From: a virus
Virus record (IMG/VR): IMGVR_UViG_3300033149_003269
Location: 1 to 27,221 of that record
Direction: 5' to 3' (one strand)
DNA length: 27,221 bases
Below, one piece after another: positions 23,618-27,221 of this stretch (position 1 is its first letter; each line of letters starts with the position of its first letter). The notes beneath the pieces are model-generated. The model saw only the letters and a list, made by a program, of their open reading frames with translations. It searched no databases and was not told the DNA's origin. The position numbers and the translations under genes were made by a program.

Positions 23618-24122
23618 ATTTTTCCTCCTCTACTTGTGGCGGTGGTGTTAAAACCACGCCCCTAAATTTCTTTTCTTTCTTGTCCTCCTCCGCTTTCCTT
23701 TTAACCAACCCCAGTATTTTAGCGTATATCTCCGCAGCCTTAACCTTATGCTCCCACGCTGGACAGTACTCAACGATTTCCTCAAGCTTTTGTTTTAACC
23801 ACGTGGCCGTTCCCCGCTTGGCATGTAAAACCGGTTTCAATTTTGTTAAAGCAAGTTGCACTTTTTTAGCCTTCAATCGTGAATGTGCAGCAGACCATAG
23901 ATTTTTCTCTTTTCCTTGAAACCCAAGCGTTTTTAATGTTAAAACGGCATCGTGGGTAAGCAAAAACCCAATGGCAAATTTTATGTGCTGTTCCTTAACT
24001 TTTGCCTCCTTCAGTTCATAGATTAACACGGGGTCAAGCTTATTATACCAATCAAGAATCGCCTTATGTAATCCTTGCGGTGTTGTTAAATCGGGTGCAG
24101 GTTTGGGTGGTAGTTTGGGCAT
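23616..24122 (-). CDS. terS: Probable terminase small subunit
   Basis: 168 aa, AAAGGAGG upstream. The N-terminus is Pro-rich; residues ~46-100 follow the terminase small-subunit helix-turn-helix pattern: HIKFAIGFLLTHDAVLTLKT then LGFQGK then SRLKAKKVQLALTKL, matching F-xx-YL-(n)-A-xA-xx-aGY ... rL-xx-kVq-al. Residues ~108-140 have LKQKLEEIVEYCPAWEHKVK and AAEIYAKILGL, close to the V-xxLxxia ... vkAlelLgkxlGl segment of these proteins. A basic, Pro-containing tail follows. The small subunit recognises the packaging site and feeds DNA to terL. Here it is expressed with the replication genes and separated from terL by about 2.3 kb including an opposing cassette, which is unusual. The call is by pattern, not by exact motif. 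Confidence 0.65.
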   Translation of the reverse strand: MPKLPPKPAPDLTTPQGLHKAILDWYNKLDPVLIYELKEAKVKEQHIKFAIGFLLTHDAVLTLKTLGFQGKEKNLWSAAHSRLKAKKVQLALTKLKPVLHAKRGTATWLKQKLEEIVEYCPAWEHKVKAAEIYAKILGLVKRKAEEDKKEKKFRGVVLTPPPQVEEEK

Positions 24123-24140
24123 AAGACAACCTCCTTTATG

Positions 24141-25418
24141 TTAAAATGGCAGAATTTCAGGCTCCTCTGCGTGGTTAACAAACTGCATACAAGGAGCCCT
24201 AAAGGTTAATTCAAACACTCCTTTTCTACCGTTGCGGTGCTTTGCCACCTTGAACTTACGGGTTTGGATCTCTGCCGTATCGTTTATCTCATTATCTTTC
24301 CACAGGAATATTACCACATCGCTTGCCTGTTCAATATTACCCGATTCCCGCAAATCTGATAATTTGGGTTCAGGTGAAGTTCTTTCCTCCACCTTGCGGC
24401 TTAGCTGTGCCGTTGCTACAACGGGTATGTTTAATTCCTTCGCCATCTCTTTTAATTGCTGGGTTATATAGCTCACTTCCCGTTCCCTGGATTCCTTTTT
24501 TGCGTGCAGTAATTGAAGGTAATCCACGAAAACAATCTGTATGTCTTCTTGCCGTTTTAACCGCCTCATAAATGCCCGCAGTTTGGATATGTGCCAGCTT
24601 CCACTATCATCTATCCACAAGTTATTGTGCTGCTCAAAAAACTTGATGGCATTCTGCAAATCCTGCAAATCATCATTCTTTACACCACGCTCTAACTTGT
24701 AAAACGCCACACCTGATTTAATGGATAACAATCGCTTCATTACCTCATCTTCGGTCATCTCCAGACTGAAAAGTGCAATCCTGTATTGGGTTATCATATT
24801 CGCTATCAAACTCATTACAAAAGCGGTTTTGCCTATGCTTGGACGCCCGCCAATGGTTATTAACTGTCCGGGCTTGAACCCGTGCAGTAGACTATCTAAA
24901 TCATAGAATCCCGTTTCTAAGCCCCTACCCGTAGATTTACCATTGGCTATCAATTCCAATTCCTCATGTACTTCTTTAACTACATCCTGCACATTACGAA
25001 CACCCGTGAGATTAACATTGCTCAAACGGTAAATCTGGTGTTCTAAATCATATAACACATCTTGAATATTGGAAGCACTATCCGTTAATTGTGAAGCGGT
25101 TTCCTGCAATATCCTCATCAATCTACGCTTTTGACTCTCATTTTTTAATAATTGGAAATGATGTTCGGCTAAATGCGGAGAAATAACAGAATCCACACAA
25201 TTAGCCAAATAAGTCTCTACCCCCCTATGGTTCAGGTGTCTAATTATGTTAATGGGTTCAACTTTCTCGCCTTTGTAATATAAGTCCCTGATAGTCTTGA
25301 AGATTTTGCGGTTGAGCAATTCCTGAAAGTCATCGGGGGTTAATTGTTCTATGGCTAACAGTAAATTGTCTTCACTTAACAGGATTTCACCAATGATTTC
25401 CTGTTCGAGGGTGGTCAT
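24141..25418 (-). CDS. dnaB: Replicative DNA helicase, DnaB family
   Basis: 425 aa, AAAGGAGG upstream. N-terminal helical domain (TLEQEIIGEILLSEDNL) and linker, then a RecA-like motor: Walker A GGRPSIGKTA (190-199), SLEMTEDEV with Glu220, Walker B IVFVDYLQLL (~295-304), ATAQLSRKVEER (~335-346), DLRESGNIEQASDVV (~355-369) and KHRNGRKGVFEL (~393-404), the last including basic residues that act across subunit borders. All landmarks expected for a hexameric 5'-3' helicase of DnaB type are present. Length is slightly short of E. coli DnaB (471 aa). It is the core of the phage replisome. The DnaD-like gene two genes upstream is a likely loader or initiator. Confidence 0.95.
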   Translation of the reverse strand: MTTLEQEIIGEILLSEDNLLLAIEQLTPDDFQELLNRKIFKTIRDLYYKGEKVEPINIIRHLNHRGVETYLANCVDSVISPHLAEHHFQLLKNESQKRRLMRILQETASQLTDSASNIQDVLYDLEHQIYRLSNVNLTGVRNVQDVVKEVHEELELIANGKSTGRGLETGFYDLDSLLHGFKPGQLITIGGRPSIGKTAFVMSLIANMITQYRIALFSLEMTEDEVMKRLLSIKSGVAFYKLERGVKNDDLQDLQNAIKFFEQHNNLWIDDSGSWHISKLRAFMRRLKRQEDIQIVFVDYLQLLHAKKESREREVSYITQQLKEMAKELNIPVVATAQLSRKVEERTSPEPKLSDLRESGNIEQASDVVIFLWKDNEINDTAEIQTRKFKVAKHRNGRKGVFELTFRAPCMQFVNHAEEPEILPF

Positions 25419-25428
25419 ATAACCTCCT

Positions 25429-25824
25429 TTATTTTACCCATTGTTTCTTTGTTGGGTCCCAAAAGTGATTATGTATAGTCAGCATTACAAACTCCAGCCA
25501 TAGCTCTTGGAAAGTATCATAATAATCATCAGAGAGAGCATAAGTCTCAAATTTAATAATCAATTCGTATAAGTCAATTTTTAAAGTTTGAAGGGCATAA
25601 TCTTGTAATTGGTCAACTGTGGGTAGCCAGACCATTTCATTGTCCATCCCTAAAAATTCAGTAATGCATAAATAAATCTTGTCATAGCAATGCACCAATA
25701 ACTTGGGATCATATATTAACAAGTCATCGGGTATCCATACATAGTCACCGATAGACAGGCTTGACTTTTGTAAAAAGGGCTGTGCTGCTTGACACATTTC
25801 TATATATTCTTCTGTAAATTTCAT
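25429..25824 (-). CDS. Conserved phage hypothetical protein
   Basis: 131 aa, GGAGG upstream; its stop lies 10 nt before the helicase start. Acidic, Trp/Tyr-rich. The part MVWLPTVDQLQDYAL and the end LWLEFVMLTIHNHFWDPTKK QWVK-like pattern (read in two pieces) agree with a family I know from many siphophages and other phages near replication or packaging genes, with 'LPTQDxLQ ... LWLxFVMxExxxxxWdgexW' structure. Its role is not known to me. Likely translated with the helicase. Confidence 0.75.
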   Translation of the reverse strand: MKFTEEYIEMCQAAQPFLQKSSLSIGDYVWIPDDLLIYDPKLLVHCYDKIYLCITEFLGMDNEMVWLPTVDQLQDYALQTLKIDLYELIIKFETYALSDDYYDTFQELWLEFVMLTIHNHFWDPTKKQWVK

Positions 25825-25881
25825 TATTAATCCTCCAAACTTATTAATCTGTTTTTAAATCCTAAATCGGTTCTGTAATAT

Positions 25882-26436
25882 TCATAATCCTGAAGTGTTT
25901 TTCCACTCATCATACCAATCCCTTACCTCTTTTATACCTTTTTTATAATACAACATTGCATTTAAGGTTATGTATTGTCTCGGAGTAATCTGTTTGAGTG
26001 CCTCAAAGTAATCCTCTTTGGTCTTGATTTTGTCCACGAGGTCAGATAACCGAGTATTATTAATATATAGTTTGAAGAATTCCTCCACGATTTCAGGCGG
26101 TGCTTTCATTACCTGTTCCATAATCTTCTTGTTGGCGGTGGGGCTGTTACGGTAATACTGATTCTTGAGAAAGTTTTTGATAAACAGATGATGGTCACGG
26201 TAAAGTATCTTACCATCTTTCTCAAATCGCTTGAGTGCCTTTCTAACAAATTCTATGTCCAATCGCAATTCAAGTGCTATGTATTCAGGCAGAATGTAAT
26301 AAATCCCTGATACACTAATCTTATCATTGGTAAATAGGTAAATATAACACAATGCCAACCGGTAATCCTCTGCAAGCAGTTGCCCCACATATTCATTCCA
26401 TTGCCACATTCGGGTTCTAACAGTTACATACTCCAT
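25882..26436 (-). CDS. DnaD-like / winged-helix replication protein
   Basis: 184 aa, GAGGAGG upstream. The N-terminal half reads as a winged helix: RTRMWQWNEYVGQLLAEDYR, LALCYIYLFTNDKISVSGIY, then a recognition-helix region LRLDIEFVRKALKRFEKDG and wing KILYRDHHLFIKNFLKNQ. This is the R-MW ... YLYLxTNDxxxxsGIYxI ... fxKDgxIxYd-xxxxIkNF-Kxq pattern of phage replication initiators and helicase loaders related to DnaD. The C-terminal ~80 residues are helical. It sits 2 genes upstream of dnaB, where phages often place the loader. A 57-nt gap separates it from the next gene. Origin binding is inferred, not visible. Confidence 0.75.
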   Translation of the reverse strand: MEYVTVRTRMWQWNEYVGQLLAEDYRLALCYIYLFTNDKISVSGIYYILPEYIALELRLDIEFVRKALKRFEKDGKILYRDHHLFIKNFLKNQYYRNSPTANKKIMEQVMKAPPEIVEEFFKLYINNTRLSDLVDKIKTKEDYFEALKQITPRQYITLNAMLYYKKGIKEVRDWYDEWKNTSGL

Positions 26437-26438
26437 AT

Positions 26439-26870
26439 TTATTTAACCTCCTCTAATAAATAAATTTCCCCACACCAATAGGCGTCCATATTTAAAGTAT
26501 TGGTAATAATATATTTCACATCAAGGCACTTAACTTTATAAAGTTTTACGGGCGTATTGAGTGCTGTATGCACCCTGTAATAGCGTTCTGCAAATGATTT
26601 CAATGTCCATATCCAGAATCCAGCAGGCAAGATAATCTCATTGTAGTACTCATCAAATAGGGTATAGGTTGGTGATAGCTGTCTGTATTCGTTAATCTTT
26701 AACCACTTTCGAACAGGGAATACAGGGTCATAGTAGGTAAAGAACTGTATTGTGCCGTGTAATCCCTTATCGCTTACCCTAAACACACCATAACCCGTGG
26801 TTTCGGAGTAATCCACACTTGTTAGGTTTTTAACAAGATTAAAGTTACGGTCTATGTCTTGGATTCGCAT
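26439..26870 (-). CDS. Hypothetical protein in the replication module
   Basis: 143 aa, starting at an ATG at 26870 that overlaps the end of the upstream gene by 19 nt; only a weak GGA is present before it. The sequence is beta-rich and aromatic (YGVFRVSDKGLHGTIQFFTY, ILPAGFWIWTLKSFAERYYR, VKLYKVKCLDVKYIIT) and ends in YWCGEIYLLEEVK. No nuclease, polymerase or SSB motif was recognised, although small beta-rich proteins in this position can bind single-stranded DNA. The gene ends 2 nt before the DnaD-like gene. Confidence 0.6.
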   Translation of the reverse strand: MRIQDIDRNFNLVKNLTSVDYSETTGYGVFRVSDKGLHGTIQFFTYYDPVFPVRKWLKINEYRQLSPTYTLFDEYYNEIILPAGFWIWTLKSFAERYYRVHTALNTPVKLYKVKCLDVKYIITNTLNMDAYWCGEIYLLEEVK

Positions 26871-27221
26871 AATAGTTCGTTCCAGATTGGATTATTAATA
26901 TGTGCCTTGCGTTGTGGTCTAAACACCAATGGGTGGGGATTCTGCTTGCCGATTTTGATAACATCTTCAATAGTCCAGCCTTGTGTCTTAAAGCGTTCAA
27001 CATCTTCATAAAAGAACCAGAAACGGTAATAAAGCCTGCCACTGTCTCGATGTGCTTTAACTCTATAAGGGATCAATGCCAATAATCCCTGTAAAAATTC
27101 AACATTATGCTTCACCGGATATTCCCAACCAAGTTCTTCTGCAACTTCATAGGGGCTGTAATAGTATCGTCTGATAACTTCTGTTTTATGAAAATGATTG
27201 ATTAACCAGTCAAAATCTTTG
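26852..27221 (-). CDS. Partial gene, MerR/excisionase-type HTH protein candidate
   Basis: The frame is open to the right edge with 122 codons visible, so the real start is outside the window; an apparent GTG start at 27115 is an internal Val. Around residues ~16-75 of the visible part: YYYSPYEVAEELGWEY, then FLQGLLALIPYRVKAH and GRLYYRFWFFYEDVERFK, which matches the S-xEVAexLG ... Ip ... yRf-xxdVexF layout of helix-turn-helix domains of MerR/excisionase type. The end (IEDVIKIGKQNPHPL) is unassigned. It may be a regulator or an origin-binding protein of this module. The HTH call is moderate. Confidence 0.55.
   Translation of the reverse strand, partial: KDFDWLINHFHKTEVIRRYYYSPYEVAEELGWEYPVKHNVEFLQGLLALIPYRVKAHRDSGRLYYRFWFFYEDVERFKTQGWTIEDVIKIGKQNPHPLVFRPQRKAHINNPIWNELLCESKT

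Noticed and set aside
26852-27115. Complete 87-aa gene starting at GTG 27115
   Set aside because: The frame stays open without a stop to the right edge and the upstream residues continue the HTH-like pattern, so this is a partial gene.
1-27221. tRNA genes, CRISPR arrays, integrase, endolysin, insertion sequences
   Set aside because: None was recognised in reading both strands and the protein products; absence within this window does not speak for the rest of the genome.

Overview
This window is part of the genome of a tailed, podovirus-type bacteriophage (or a prophage of one). The left 21.3 kb, all on the minus strand, carries a complete virion morphogenesis block. Read in transcription order it runs: terminase large subunit, small membrane protein, portal, three small proteins (two very basic), scaffold, major capsid protein, a small protein, two head-tail adaptor-like proteins, a small protein, a long beta-rich nozzle-like protein, a small beta-rich protein, three internal-virion-type proteins (192, 308 and 2181 aa), a small beta-rich protein, and the start of a probable tail fibre cut by the left edge. 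This is the order of T7-like structural modules (portal-scaffold-capsid-gp11-gp12-gp14-gp15-gp16-fibre), although I see no sequence motif tying it closely to T7. DNA is AT-rich, genes are tightly packed with 1-14 nt overlaps, and most starts have a strong AGGAGG-type site, so the host is a bacterium. The host cannot be named from this sequence.

Between 21331 and 22294 lies about 960 bp without a convincing gene. It holds a consensus-like promoter aimed at terL, an array of three 11-bp GATA-N3-TATC units, a purine-rich hexamer tract and, at the right end, a good sigma70 promoter aimed the other way. The rightward promoter drives a short plus-strand cassette of four or five small unknown genes (22295-23567), closed by a clear intrinsic terminator at 23588-23617. 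From 23616 to the right edge the genes are again on the minus strand and form a replication module: an HTH-like partial gene, an unknown gene, a DnaD-like/winged-helix replication protein, a conserved phage hypothetical, a DnaB-type helicase, and a probable small terminase subunit that sits unusually far from terL.

The most interesting features are in the 2181-aa protein. Its gene order position is that of the ejected internal core protein. It carries a well conserved GGDEF (diguanylate cyclase-type) domain at residues ~640-803 with the metal, guanine and GGDEF residues present and no RxxD inhibitory site. This suggests a nucleotide-signalling enzyme delivered into the host with the DNA. Just downstream in the same gene, a low-complexity Gly/Arg/Glu linker is overprinted in another frame by a 59-codon ORF with its own GGAGG site and a plausible small beta-barrel sequence. 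It is followed by a tandemly duplicated ~60-aa module. No tRNA, CRISPR array, integrase, endolysin or insertion sequence was recognised.
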